Positions 11,553-22,915 are shown, numbered from the stretch's first letter. The stretch is 64,000 nucleotides of DNA from Miscanthus floridulus (GCF_019320115.1 NC_089584.1:58462852-58526851), one strand, 5' to 3'. The notes: a model not told the origin generated them from the letters alone. A program made the numbers and translations.

Positions 11553-11670
11553 GAGTCCTAGTAGGATTATAGGGTAGCAATATTACTAGGATTACATGTG
11601 GAAAAATCCTAGTCGGACTAGATCTTCTACCTTCCTTGCGGGGTACCCAGGGACTATGTCCCACATAGAC
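11553..11670 (-). mobile_element. Inverted fragment: first ~118 bp of a Tat-1-family LTR
   Basis: Read on the minus strand from 11670 the sequence is TATGTGGGACATAG..., then ACCCCGCAAGGAAGG and CCTACTAGGACTC. This aligns with the first ~125 bp of the LTR at 11150. It stops exactly where Tat-1 ends, so Tat-1 probably landed inside an older LTR lying the other way round. No polypurine tract flanks it at 11671, which fits a 5' or solo LTR. Confidence 0.8.
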
Positions 11671-13521
11671 TTATTAGTCTTGTATAATTTCTTACCTTTG
11701 TCAAAAATTTGTAGGAAAGTCCTGGTGTGGGGAAACTTAAGAGTAGGCCTCTCCAAATGAAGATGATTTGAAGGTGATGTTTGGCAACACATTAATGAAT
11801 AGCAAGATTATTGGAATCTTATGAGTTCCAACCCCATCATACCCCCAAGACAACATTCCCCCAATCCTCTGAGTGCCATTATCATTGATGTTGAGGATGA
11901 GAATGAGACAGGTGCTAACAATGACTTAGACAATGGTGATGAGGTTTAAGAGCTTTCTCCTGCCATTGCCAATGCTAAGAAAAAGGCTCATATGATCCTT
12001 GACAAACCTAACAAGAAACCCAAGACAAGCACAACACTTGTTATACAAGAACACATCTCTAAAGATATCAGAGAGTGCTTCATCTTTTGTGTCAAGTAGG
12101 CAAGCCGGGATCATGATCATCTTCTGTATGTTCATGAGCATAAGTGAGGATTCAAACTTTGCTCGTTTGATCATGATCCTCATTTTGTCCCTACAATACC
12201 GCAACAGTACAATCCATTTGTGGTTCCATCGGATGGTTCTATACTCAATGCCACTACTATGGATATTTTTCGTGATGAGATGGCCACAAATCTTGCTCTT
12301 GCTTGGAACAATTAATGTTTCTATGTATGGACAATTAAATTATGTTGAGATATTGTCATAAACATGGTTAATTATATGTTATGGACAATTAATTTATGTT
12401 GAGATTTGTATTGACAAATTGCAAAAAAAAAAAACTGTAGCCACATCACGTACAGGAAGCATACAGAGACAAAAAGACAAAAAAAAAACCATGAACATGA
12501 CGTACAGAAGAAAAGAGAAAATAACCATTAACGTCCAAGGGCAAAAGTGGACAATCCAACCAAAACCTGTGTTTCTGGATTTGGAGCTGTTGTCTCAGTC
12601 AAACATATTTTCTCAACTTCACGTTGGGAGCACAGATCCACGATGGAGCTGCTCCATGGTGGAGCTGCTGCTCTAGATCTGTTTCAGCAGAGAGCTAGAG
12701 CTATGTCAAACAGGCTCATAGTAAAAGCAATATATCTAAAAAAAAAAAGTCAAAACATCTTGTAATTTGAATTGGATGGTGCAGTTAATATATCTGTTTC
12801 GATGCATTGGCAATGATACCTAACATATCTCCAAACAATACAAGATAGCTTCTTTATTTTTCTCTAAATTTATGTACTACAACAATGCAAAGAAAAAGAG
12901 TACAATTCAACTAATGGCCTCTACCCAATCCACGATGATATGAGGCAAATGTATTTTTACACGATAGATAACCTATGCAAACTAATATATGATTTGAATG
13001 CTAGTTTGTAGGTTCAGACTGTTGGGATCTGTTTATTATATTAGAAATTAAGTCGCTCTTAGCTTTTCTGAAGGACCAAGTAGGCAACTAGAGAGGGTGA
13101 AGCTAATAAAAATTCTTTGCTAAAAAAGAGCTTAGCCTATATCGGGATTATAACCCAATATGCTTATCTTTTAATTGCCAAGGTTACACATCAACTAATG
13201 ATATGTTGACCCTATAAACAATTAGAATTTCTCAAAGCAACACGGAAGCCAAAAGAACAAGAAACAAAACACAATGCAATCTAAACAAAAATCACTGAAT
13301 CGTGATGCTCGTCATGAGAGAATTTAACAAAATAATGATTTTTTCCAAGAAAATAGCCTGGAAACAGCAGGAAAAAGAAAAAGGTAGGGAGATCAAAATG
13401 AACTCAGATTTCTCAAGTAAACTCGATTGACCAACCATGAATTCATCTGTACAAAATTAGGTCCAGCATTCTCCCTTCGTTCTCCCTCTAAAAGATGGAG
13501 AAATAGGGATTTGCTAAATTT
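11671..13521. other. AT-rich region with a weak coding-like remnant at 11820-12320
   Basis: Between about 11820 and 12320 the plus strand shows protein-like stretches with stops between them (for example IIIDVEDENETGANNDLDNG, then GFKLCSFDHDPHFVPTIP and MDIFRDEMATNLALAWNN). They look like a decayed exon, but I cannot name the family. The rest is AT-rich with poly(A) runs near 12422 and 12480. I see nothing identifiable from 12420 to 13521. Confidence 0.3.
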
Positions 13522-13859
13522 CAGGTGCCTGAATTTTAGTTTTCTTTCAGATGATGTTTATTGCATATATTTTATAATAAAATTGCAGTTTTAGTTCGTT
13601 GCAAGTTTTGTAGACAGTCTGCAATTTTTGCTTTCGAGAATAAAAAACCGTTAGACAAAACCACAAACATGACAAAATCTGATATGTGTTGACACAAAGA
13701 TAATTTAACAATTTACAATTATTTCTATAGGTGGACAAGGACAAAAATTTGATATGTCATGACACAAAGACAAATAACAAATTACAAAAATGACAATTTA
13801 CTTGTACTAATTGGTAGTACAAGAGTGTTGCCTGAAATTATCTTAAAATTCAGGCACAT
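13522..13859. mobile_element. Candidate MITE with imperfect inverted ends
   Basis: The left end reads CAGGTGCCTGAATTTTAG. The right end, read on the minus strand, begins ATGTGCCTGAATTTTAAG. The ~338-bp interior is AT-rich and non-coding. No clear target-site duplication is visible, so the superfamily stays open. Confidence 0.4.
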
Positions 13860-14972
13860 AAAATATAGAAGTGTAAGAAATAATAGCAAAAGGTGTTCAA
13901 TTCTCTCTACATCTGTCTTTCTCGTTAAGCACTTGGCTAGCCTAAGGACACCCCTCACAACCAGCCACATCCAATATTATATGTTCATGGTGAAAGACTA
14001 AAGTACCCCTAGAAGATAGAACTACACGCCCATGAGGGGCAAAATTGTCTAGATTTTTTCTCGCGGATCTGACGGTCCTGAGGCCTTCACGACTTTGCTT
14101 CGCCACGACAAAAGTTTCATGATGTCAACACTTGTCCGCTGATCCGTCACTTCCCGGTTTTGAGGCTAAAACCGACAAACTTGCCACCCGCAGTTTTGAA
14201 GGCCGAAACTACCAAACCCACTGGAGCCGCGTAGTCCCTACACGTTCTCCAAGGTGTCGATGCTTGTCATGCTCATCTTGGAACGGATGATCAACAAGTG
14301 CTCGTGCACCCGTCTTGACTTGGTCTCGTGTTTTGACTTTGGTCAACACAATCTCCATCACCATCCTTGCATATACATTTTTATCAATGTGTCCAAGTGC
14401 TAGCCGTCCACGGTCCATCCTCTAGCCCTCAGTCCAAGTCTTTTGCGTCTGCCCTCCACCGCTCTCAGCCTATCGTGTATGGACTCCTGCTCAACCTTCT
14501 CCCTTGCCGTCGATCGCCTCACGCTCAACACCCATCACAAGATCGACAAGATCATGTTACACACTGCACTGACTCATGAAAAACAGGAACAGTAAGCTTT
14601 TTTATTTTTTGAGAAGGCGATATATTTATTGGCATCTGCACAGCAATTGAGATGCAGCTATCCTTTGAGTAATTACAACTTTGGTACTCATGCGCTGCCA
14701 AAGGATTATTTAAAATAAACTACAAGGCCTAATATCTATCTAGTAACCTTATAATTAGTTTATAACTTCTGTTGATATAATATATAATGGTAGAACTTTA
14801 CATCAACGATAAATTCCTTATCTAACAAAGCAATGAATTTATATAAGATCCCCTTGCACATATACAAATGCATACACAGATCAGTTCACGTACGTTAGTT
14901 CCTCTTAAGGAGGTAAAGTGTGTAACCTACTGCAAGCCACCACCACCAGCATCACCACTCAATCACTTTTTC
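13860..14972. other. Intergenic region, nothing identified
   Basis: AT-rich at both ends, with a GC-richer middle (14050-14580). Short open frames occur but show no recognisable domain or codon pattern. Confidence 0.5.
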
Positions 14973-14975
14973 TAA

Positions 14976-15216
14976 GGCTGTGTTTAGTTCCAGGAAGTTG
15001 AAATTTGGGGCTACTGTAGTACGTTCGTTTTTATTTAGCAAATAGTGTTCAAACATGGATTAATTAGGCTCAAAACGTTCGTCTCGTAATTTTCCACCAA
15101 ACTGTGTAATTAGTTTTTTTTCGTCTACATTTAATGCTTCATGCACGGACCGCAAACATTCAATGTGATATGTCTGTAGCACTTTTTGGGATATTGAGGT
15201 GGAACTAAACAAGGGC
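14976..15216. mobile_element. Tourist-like MITE (PIF/Harbinger type), 241 bp
   Basis: The ends are GGCTGTGTTTAGTTCC and, inverted, GGAACTAAACAAGGGC. They are flanked by TAA on both sides (14973-14975 and 15217-15219). A TWA duplication and the GGC-GTTTAGTT ends are typical of Tourist-like elements in grasses. The interior is non-coding. Confidence 0.8.
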
Positions 15217-15546
15217 TAAGTTGTGAAAAGAAGAAAGGATGTTCCAGCACTCGTAGGTGTTAGTGGACTCGGAACCAATGACCACGGAGAGACGACGTGG
15301 TTTTCGGCACCTAGGTGCTGCGTGGGTCCTTTTAGTGTAAGTGCCAAGCCATCCATAAAAAATGCAGTTGATGACGGTACAGTACAGAAGAGGACACAAA
15401 CACAAGAATACAAGATTTCAAATCTAGTGGTAATAATCCGCTTTATTCCTACTACATGACTCGATAAGGAATAATGTTAAAAGCATAGATACGTGCGGTT
15501 AGAGATAAGCTATGTCTCCATTTCGGGCGACTGATGGTTTGATTAA

Positions 15547-16118
15547 CACCAGTAGAGAAATGATTTTTGATTCACTTCGAAATTTAGCTTTAGTCCCGAT
15601 ATTTTTCACGCCCGGGACTAAAGAAACCTTTAGTCCCGGTTGGTAGCTTCAATTGGGACTAAAGGTCCCTGCCCAACGGCTACCAAGGTGTGTCAGAGGC
15701 ACGTCAGTCCGAGAATCTTTAGTCCCAGTTTAAGACATAAACCCAGACTAAAAGTGTGACTTTTAGTCCCGGTTTGAGACACGAACCTGGACTAAAGGCA
15801 TCTTTAGTCCTAGTTTATGTCTCAAACCCGGACTAAAGGTGTCTCTAAACTAAATTTAAAAGGAAAGCATATCTTATCTAAGTAAGATGTGTGGTGGTAG
15901 GTGAGATGGTAACGCGTGCAAGAGCTGAAGTGGGAGATCGTAGGTTCGAATCTCCCCACAGCTGTAACTTTTTTTCACCCAATAAACACCTCTACTCCCG
16001 GTTGGAGGAACCGGGACTAAAAATCAAGACCTTTAGTCCCGATTTCATATTCCCGGTTCCGAAACCGGGATTAAAGGGGGGTTGAAAACCGGAACTAGAG
16101 CCAGTTTCTCTACTAGTG
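15547..16118. mobile_element. Non-autonomous CACTA element, 572 bp
   Basis: The left end is CACCAGTAGAGAAA and the right end, inverted, is CACTAGTAGAGAAA. TAA flanks both sides (15544-15546 and 16119-16121), matching the 3-bp duplication of CACTA transposons. The subterminal regions carry many direct and inverted copies of TTTAGTCCCGG. There is no transposase, so movement would depend on an autonomous relative. A tRNA-like module lies inside. Confidence 0.85.
15890..15965 (+). other. tRNA-like module inside the CACTA MITE
   Basis: A TAGGTGAGATGG stretch at 15898-15909 resembles an RNA polymerase III A box, and GGTTCGAATCT at 15943-15953 fits a B box, 33 bp apart as in tRNA genes. TGTGG and CCACA flanks could pair as a partial acceptor stem. 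No clean anticodon arm is visible, so this is a tRNA-derived or tRNA-like sequence and not a called tRNA gene. Confidence 0.5.
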
Positions 16119-16121
16119 TAA

Positions 16122-16676
16122 CCATCCCTGCGACAGACGTAGGCCCAGGTGCTAGGGGGCGGGACGCGGGGTGTGAGGCGGGATGTGGATGCGGGAGTGA
16201 CATAGGTGTCGGAGCCATGTCCGGACGTATCTGGACATCCAAGCGCTAGGCGTACCAAAGCTCGTCTGGATACCCTCGTATCCACTTCAGTCTATTACAT
16301 GGATTAAGGTGGATACGAGTGCATCCAAACAGCCCGAAATAGTTCTATCCACACGGATCTGAAAGGAATTATAAATAGCTGTGATTTCCGACCAGAATTT
16401 TGTACTTCGGGCAGGGCAAACCACACGAAACGTGATAGGTCAAGGTAAAAATTAAAGTCATAGTATTAGCTTTATTCCTTTATAAGTCTTCATTCAAGCA
16501 CATTCCATCCCAGGAATATTAGTATGTTTCCTTCGTGTTATTACATTCAGAACTTGTATCACCGTGTTTCTCTAGCCATCAATCCCAATTTGAGGCACAT
16601 CCCGAATAACCTGTGGAAAGTAGAGCACGACCAATGTGATGCTGGCAAGTCTCAAACTTCTGAACACGTGATACAG
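16122..16676. other. Unassigned region upstream of the WAT1 exons
   Basis: GC-rich up to about 16260, then AT-richer. It holds an inverted pair of GGATAC/GTATCC words near 16268-16317. The stretch before 16677 is open in the WAT1 frame, but it lacks WAT1 residues and ends in ACAG, so it reads as intron. Confidence 0.45.
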
Positions 16677-17045
16677 GGCATACTTGTCTCAGGAGTGGCA
16701 TATTATATGCAAGTATGGGTCATTGAAAAGAGCGGGCCTGTTTTCTTGGCCATGACAATGCCAATAACCTTGCTTGTCACAATTATTCTGTCTTTGTTTC
16801 TCGGAGAAGCGGTTACCCTGGGAAGGTGTGTTTTTTGTCTTCAGCTTAATTACCCTCATTTTTCTTTAAACGATGGTGATGATTTGTAACCCGGAATTCC
16901 TCATGTCTCCTGCAGTATTTTAGGTGGGGTAATCATGGTTGGTGGTCTGTATAGTGTCCTTTGGGCCAAGAGGTCTGAGCAAGTGGATGCCAGTGCCAGC
17001 AAGCAACAAATGGCGCCTGCTCCAGCAGAGGCAACACAAGTTTAG
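16677..17045 (+). pseudogene. Last two exons of a WAT1-related (EamA-type) transporter gene
   Basis: Exon 16677-16825 encodes GILVSGVAYYMQVWVIEKSG and then PVFLAMTMPITLLVTIILS, matching the penultimate exon of plant WAT1/nodulin MtN21 membrane transporters. A 90-bp GT-AG intron (16826-16915, acceptor CCTGCAG) leads to an exon encoding ILGGVIMVGGLYSVLWAKR, a polar tail, and TAG at 17043-17045. Splice phase and frame are intact and there is no internal stop. The upstream exons, which carry most of the ten membrane helices of the family, are not found in the window. It is either the 3' end of a gene split by insertions or a gene fragment. Confidence 0.8.
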
Positions 17046-17250
17046 GTTAAACCTAGCTTATTATGGCAGCACATCCATGCTCAATGGTAGTTTCAGGCCG
17101 GTTTGTATTTTGTAGTTACTGAAATTGAGACCACTGTAAAGTTATGTAGTCTTCTTTCAATATATGCCGTCTCGGGATAAGCTAAGGATAATCTAGGTTA
17201 GTGAGTCTGATATCCACAGACGGATCGAACGTAGTAGACAGATTGCTGGT

Positions 17251-17409
17251 TTGCCGTTCATGGAAATTTTCCTCATCGCTGCATGGGAGATATGGAAAAT
17301 CAGGAACAGATTGGTCTTCGATGGAATGCCGGGTGCTTTTGTCAGATGGGTACACAACTTTAAGGAGGAAGATGCTCTTTAGTCTTTCCGCGTTGGTGAT
17401 TCAGATAGA
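17251..17409 (+). pseudogene. C-terminal end of a plant LINE reverse transcriptase ORF
   Basis: The frame encodes FMEIFLIAAWEIWKIRNRLV, then FDG, VRWVHNFKEEDAL, a TAG stop and SFRV. The W-x-IW-x-x-RN-x-x-F-DG pattern is what I recognise from the last ~60 residues of plant L1-type ORF2 proteins, after the zf-RVT region. Nothing upstream of about 17180 belongs to it, so the copy is strongly 5'-truncated, as is usual for LINE insertions. Confidence 0.65.
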
Positions 17410-17609
17410 GTTCCAGTAGTCTCTGGCTCCATGCCGTGTAATTCTAGTCCTGTGTTTGCTTTGTACAGTCCTTTTGTTTTTTTGTTCCCTCCCCTTCTCT
17501 GCAAGTACTGTTCCAGTCGTATCTGGCTCGATGCCGTGTAATTCTAGTCCTGTGTTTGCTTTGTACAGTCCTTTTGTTTTTTTTGTTCCCTCCTCTGTGT
17601 AAGTACGTA
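17410..17609 (+). repeat. Two 100-bp tandem copies at the LINE 3' tail
   Basis: Units start at 17410 and 17510 with GTTCCAGT and share GCCGTGTAATTCTAGTCCTG and TTGTACAGTCCTTTTG. They differ at a handful of sites and in T-run length. The position directly after the LINE coding end suggests a duplicated 3' UTR. I see no poly(A) tail. Confidence 0.85.
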
Positions 17610-17899
17610 TCTTCTCTTGGACGTTTTCTTCCTGTTTTTATAAACGGGGACGCGGGCCACGTACGTCACGTGCGTGGGCCTGTGGCCTAATAGAGCGACG
17701 GTCATGCCGAAAAAAGAGGTCCCATCAATTCCTCCGACCCTCGCCATTTCCACACCACTGCTCCCCATCCGCCATCGCGTGCCCTTGGCCGCTCGCTGCC
17801 GCCCCGTGCGCCCGTGCTCCGTGCCTGCTATGTTGGCCCAAATAGATCTCGGATTCAAATTTGAAAATTATAAAAGGATAGCTTGGCCCTTGGCCGCTT
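17610..17899. other. GC-rich unassigned stretch
   Basis: It contains CACGTACGTCACGTGCGTG near 17658 (ACGT/CACGTG cores, as in bZIP or bHLH sites) and a proline-codon-rich part. No supported gene was found. Confidence 0.35.
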
Positions 17900-18089
17900 C
17901 TTAGAATTGAAATGCAATAGAGTTTTTTTTTCTTACAATAGCACTGCCCCTGCTTTCATAGGAAGAGGGTCTTTCTACCTGCTTCAACATATTCTAACCA
18001 CTAAAGTGGATACTGAGCATATTTCTAATACAAGGCTTGGATGCCGAGGAAAATAAATTACAGAAAAGTAAGATTAAAGTACTTTAACA
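17900..18089 (-). repeat. Probable start of the 3' LTR of the copia element
   Basis: After the copia pol stop the minus strand shows a purine tract (TATGGGGAGA) and then TGTTAAAGTACTTTAA from 18089, a plausible LTR start. The other LTR end is not clear, so the 17900 boundary is approximate. Confidence 0.4.
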
Positions 18090-18102
18090 CTAGACTTATC
18101 TA

Positions 18103-19438
18103 CCAATTCTCCCCATAAGCCTTGTGCCGAGGATTGGAGGTTATCTGCTGGAACCCAATCCTCTCCCTCATCTCTTGGAACTTAGACTTGCCTAGTGAGT
18201 TGGTGAGGATATCAGCCAGCTGATCAGTGGTGGCGATGTGGCTAGCCTTGATGCTCCCATCCTCCAAGCAGTCTATGATGAAATGGTACTTGATGTGGAT
18301 GTGCTTGCTTCTCTCATGAAAGATAGGATTCTTGGTCAGAGCTAGAGCAGACTTACTGTCCACCTTCAGCTTTCTTGCCAAGAAGCTCTGCCAGCATCCT
18401 TGACAGCCATAGAGCCTGAGTTGCTGCAGTGGTGGTGGCGATGTACTTGGCTTCACAGCTCGAGAGGGCCACCACCTTCTGCTTGAGAGACTACTAGTTG
18501 ACCAAGCAATCACCAAGGAAGAACATGGTCCTAGTTGTGCTCTTGCTGGTGTCCATGTCGTCGGTGAGGTCGCTGTTGTAGTAGCCGATGAAGCGTGCCA
18601 TGTTGAGGGCCCTTCTGTAGTGAAGAACATAGTCAAGGGTGCCCGCCACGTAGCGTAGGTTGCGCTTGATGACCTGCAGATGCTCCATCATCGGTCGCTC
18701 CATGAATCGGCTCACATACCCGACGGCAAATGCGAGGTCCGGTGGTATGGACTAGGTAGCGCAAGCTCCTGATAAGCCGCCGATATTGGGTTGGATCGAC
18801 CTCCTCCGCCATGCTGTCTTGACTCAGCTTGAGCTTCTCCTCCATCGGGGTGTAGGCCAGATTGTAGCCTGTCATGCCACAGAGCTCGAGGATGCGCTTG
18901 GCGTAGTGGGTTCGGTGGAGGGTGATCCCGCTGGTGTCTTAGCGCACTACAACGCCGAGGTAGAAGCAGAGGAGGCCGAGGTTGCTCATGTTGAACGCCT
19001 TCTTCATCTGTGCCTTGAATGCCTCCACCTTTTGCTCTTCAACACTGGTGATGATGAGGTCATCGACGTAGATGCTGACCAGTAGGACATTGCATCTGCT
19101 GCCCCATCGGTACACCACCTCCTCGTGCGCGCTCTGCTTGAAGCCCATCTTCTTAAGCGTGGCGTCAAGCTTCGCATTCTAGGCGTGCGGTGCTTGGCGC
19201 AGACCATAGAGTGCCTTGCGACGAAGCCTAGTGGTTGGCGCACGTACACCTCTTCCCTAAGGTTGCCATTGAGAAAGGCAGACTTGACGTCCATGTGGTG
19301 GACCTGCCACCCCTCCTAAGCCACCAGCACGAGAAGGACACGGATTGACTCCATGCGTGCCATAGGGGTGAAGACGTCGTTGTAGTCAATCCCCTCTTGC
19401 TGGATGAGGCAGCCACGCCTTGTGCTTGATCACCGCGC
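18103..19438 (-). pseudogene. pol: Ty1/copia pol: C-terminal RT and RNase H, broken
   Basis: On the minus strand, pieces in shifting frames encode RT with SIYVDDLIITS (catalytic YVDD, near 19065), KAFNMSNLGLLCFYLGV, and then the connection HLQVIKRNLRYVAGTLDYVL. RNase H residues HIHIKYHFIIDCLEDGSIKA and TTDQLADILT follow, ending in AYGENW before the stop. Integrase and gag are missing because the sequence stops at 19438, where an Athila LTR begins. Several frameshifts and stops are present. Order and motifs are diagnostic of copia elements. Confidence 0.88.
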
Positions 19439-21025
19439 TGTTGGCGGTCGTTAACGATTAAATCTGACCGCCAATTAAGATCCCAAACAGAAGAAATAAA
19501 TAAACTTATGACACATATGTATTTATTATTGACATAGTTCCACTTGTATTGGAAGAATCATGTTTTGCATGACATATATTTGAACACAAGTGGAAAACAA
19601 GACAAAAGGTGCAACTCGGAAGACGTAAAATAGAAATGCGCAAAGGAATAAAAGGAGAAAGCCCACCTACACGCCAAACCTAGGCCGAGCACCAATGTGG
19701 GAGCCATCCAGGTCTAGCTAGGAGCTTGCCAGAGTAAGGCGGTGGGAAGCAGGCCAGCCTAGGGTGCAGCCGCACCCTAGGTGCGGCCACACCGCCCTAG
19801 CCCAGCTTGGCCCCACTTCGCTCTAACAGTTGCATGGCGGCATATTGAGGCGGTATAGGATAGTTTCCTATTTTTCTACCTCCAAAACTGACCTCTCTCA
19901 TGTATGAGTAGGGGATGGAGCTCTTCTACACGCACATCTCATTTTGGCTCTACACCTCACTACCACATTCTTGTACTCTTTTACTTTAGTAGTATTTTGG
20001 AGCTAGCAAGAGCTATTAAGGAGAGCTTGGCTCCTTGGAAGAAAGGATCTTTGGTATGAATACAATGAAGAAATCTTCCAAAGTCTTGCTCTCATATTAT
20101 CAATATAGTTGTGCTATTGAATTAGAGTATAGTCTTCATGTTATAATGTTGATATATGAACTAGCATATAGTTTTGAGCTTAACATGTAGAACTTTATGC
20201 TTAATCATTCATATAACTTGTATGATTAGAAGTAGAGCTAAGTTGAGGTGGCGATTCATTGTGCCTTCGAGTGTGCCCATATCTTATGCTTTTCGATCTG
20301 TAGGGCCGGAGTCCTGGGGGGATGTGGGTAGTTTGTGTGTAATCAGGCGTGGTGCCTGGGTACATGGGGACACGTGAATGCATTTCTTACTCCACGTGGA
20401 GGGGTAGGTGGCAGGTGGTGATAGCCCTATCTATCCCTTGTAATCCCCCATGTTTGGGTAGGGTGTAGGAGTCTAAATTATCACATGAGGTTGCTGGCAG
20501 ACCAGTACTCAGTGGCGTCCTGGCCCATCTTGCACTTAGGTCTAGCTCTAACCTTGTAATTTGTATGATCATCAACTGTTCTTTGTACGGCTATATTAGA
20601 ACAAGCCTTCTCCACTTAGGAATATTCTTTAATTCTTTGTTTCTCTTTTATCCTTGAGGTTGGCCCAAGTGTGTGTCCACTATCCTTGATATACCATTTT
20701 TACCCCTGTTATAAACTTTGGTCCACGATGCAAGCATGTAATCTTGTTCATATCCATGCTAGACTCTTTACACCATGCCTTCCTTTGGGAAAATATAAAT
20801 AACGATACCCTGAATACTTCCGAGTGAAATGCTACAATGATAGATCCATACACTTATGGATATTGCTTCTATAATTGTTAAGAACTATCATGTTGGTGTT
20901 CCTTAGCGGTGTTGCTAAGAATTGTCCAAATCTTAGTGATGGTGCTAAGAAATACCAACAAGCATTTCTAGTGCCGTTTCTAGGAATGGATTCCATCTCC
21001 ATACTTGGTGATTGCGCTAAAAAAT
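19439..21025 (+). mobile_element. Athila-1: LTR (19439-20960) plus the start of a primer-site repeat
   Basis: The LTR starts TGTTGGCGGTC inside the copia sequence and ends AATACCAACA at 20960, giving TGTTGG/CCAACA ends and ~1522 bp. A spacer (AGCATTTC) and a degraded primer site (TAGTGCCGTTTCTAGGAA) follow, and then a second module that is cut at 21025. It shares its whole length with the copies at 24020 and 32087. There is no internal coding sequence. The LTR is non-coding; its short open frames are not genes. Confidence 0.85.
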
Positions 21026-21470
21026 CACTACTACAGATTGACTTATCAGTGTTGCCACTTTCACTGACATAGCGATAGTAGTGATGGTGTGATACTTGCA
21101 CCATCGGTTGGAACGATAGCGAGGCCTCCTATGACTAAAACTGACAGTTCAGACTTCTATCACTGACGGGTTAATGATAGATGCGGCAGTGGTATTGGGG
21201 TTGTATTTCCTCCATTGCATGAAAAGCCAGGCCAACTAGGATACGCATTTTGCTCGCCGGCCCTAAAGTAGCGTTTGGTCAACCGGCGGTAAATTCAGCG
21301 TGAGTGTTGAATTGCCTCAACTTCCAAGGCCATCAAATCACCATTACATCCGCTGCCTGAAGCCTAAGAGCCACATACCCATTGCTCTACATATACTTCA
21401 AGGTCGGTGCCCTTTGAAATGACCCATCTTCTTCATCCATCATCTCCTTCTCTTTCAATCTACAAAGAAA

Positions 21471-21767
21471 ATGTCGGACAACCCCATCAAGTTTCCAAGT
21501 AGCCCATCGTCCAGAGAGAACAAATTGCCTTCTCACCACTCCTCCGAGGAGAACGTCTCCTCTAACGATGGGATGTTTGATTATAGTCCTCTGTGGAGCT
21601 CCGAGAAGGAGGACCTAGAGGAGGAGGACAATGGCGAGGATGAGGATGACACCGACGCTGATGCCGAAGACGACGACTCTGACTCCGATGACGACGACTC
21701 TGACTTTGCCTTGGCTCCTCCCAAGCGAGCGAGGCGAGCATGTGAGACGATCATATATTTAGATTAA
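21471..21767 (+). CDS. Small acidic protein, 98 aa, unknown function
   Basis: An intact ATG-to-stop frame encodes MSDNPIKFPSSPSSRENKL, a Ser-rich region, a long Asp/Glu tract at residues ~45-80 and a basic PPKRARRA tail. The acidic tract plus a possible nuclear-localisation patch suggests a nuclear or chromatin-binding role, but that is only an inference. It lies about 450 bp inside CACTA-2, downstream of a CT-rich leader. I do not recognise a family. The low-complexity composition could let it stay open by chance. Confidence 0.45.
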   Translation: MSDNPIKFPSSPSSRENKLPSHHSSEENVSSNDGMFDYSPLWSSEKEDLEEEDNGEDEDDTDADAEDDDSDSDDDDSDFALAPPKRARRACETIIYLD

Positions 21768-22442
21768 GTAGTTTATAGTTAGTATAAATAGTTTTAATAT
21801 TTGAGGTTAGTTATTTTGTTTCCGGACGAGTACAATCATATACCCATCCAAATTGTATCTATATGTTAGATATATATAATCAATCAATGAAAAAAATGTA
21901 TTCACGTAGATTTGATCTCTTCAATGCCACATTTTTATATGAAATGCAAATCAAGTTGTTTCCAATACTACTTCTAAAATGCCAGTTCACAGATTTGATC
22001 TCTCGATGAATGTTTTTTAATTTTTCTATATATTTGTGAATGGAAAGGGAAAAAATCGTCATGTATGGTTGCAGTTGTTTCTAGGAGAATCTAAAAGCAG
22101 TCTAACCACTGACAATCGCCATATTGTAGCGTTGGATTAGCGTGGAAATGGCCGGTTTAATACAGACACTCCTGTGCCGTCGTTCTCGCTCCCGATCAAT
22201 CTGGACCATCCATGTGGCAACAAACCTAGAAGCGCCCGACCCATTCCCAACTCCCCTCGGGTCCTGCCAGCGCCTTGGCGGTAGTTTGACCAACTAAAAA
22301 ACCAATACGAATCCATTAGTTCTCCCTACCCGTTGTTGTTTCAACTTCATTCTCCCCACCCATTGCTTCATCTTCATTTTGACCCATTGCCTGTACTTGC
22401 CCTACCTCGAGTACCTTACATTGTTGTCATGGACAACGCCCC

Positions 22443-22915
22443 ATGAAGGTTAGATGGATTCAGTCACCTCCCTATTTGCATTTGGTTCCAATTGGTTTTG
22501 GGTTCAGCATCAGTTTTGTTCATATTTGGAATTTCTTCATTGCAACAGATGTCTTACTTTGGAAGAAGCCATTTCAATGCGAGCAGCCTTGCGTTTTGGT
22601 GACTAGGGGTGGCACCAGGACCCCAGATGATGTTGTTTGCTACTTGGGGACATTCACCTGGACCGATTGTTGATTGTTGAAGCTGGTGTTCTTCACCTTC
22701 TCGGACCACAAAACTTGACAAGAATCGTTCAAGACCCTATTTGTGGAGAGATTTTTATGCTTTGTAGGACTGGACAGGAAGTAGACATACTTTATAGATA
22801 CAATGTGTCTGTGGACGAAGATGCTATCATCTTCGCTATGGTTCACTACCTCTGGCTTTTGGGACCACATCAACCAATTGAGTACCTTAGCAACTGCCTA
22901 CCCATCCGATATTAA
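22443..22915 (+). pseudogene. Possible decayed gene, family unknown
   Basis: Two overlapping frames look protein-like. 22443-22673 has no clear motif. 22637-22915 encodes LTRIVQDPICGEIFMLCRTG and then DILYRYNVSVDEDAIIFAMV, LWLLGPHQPIEYLSNCLP and a TAA stop. A CAG acceptor-like site precedes ATGTCTTAC at 22549. A frameshift between the two would explain the layout. I cannot name the product. Confidence 0.35.

Noticed and set aside
15890..15965. A functional tRNA gene
   Set aside because: A- and B-box-like motifs exist, but no clean anticodon stem or full acceptor stem. It also lies inside a MITE.
18786..19319. Plus-strand open frames over copia pol
   Set aside because: Copia motifs are on the minus strand; the plus frames are complements.
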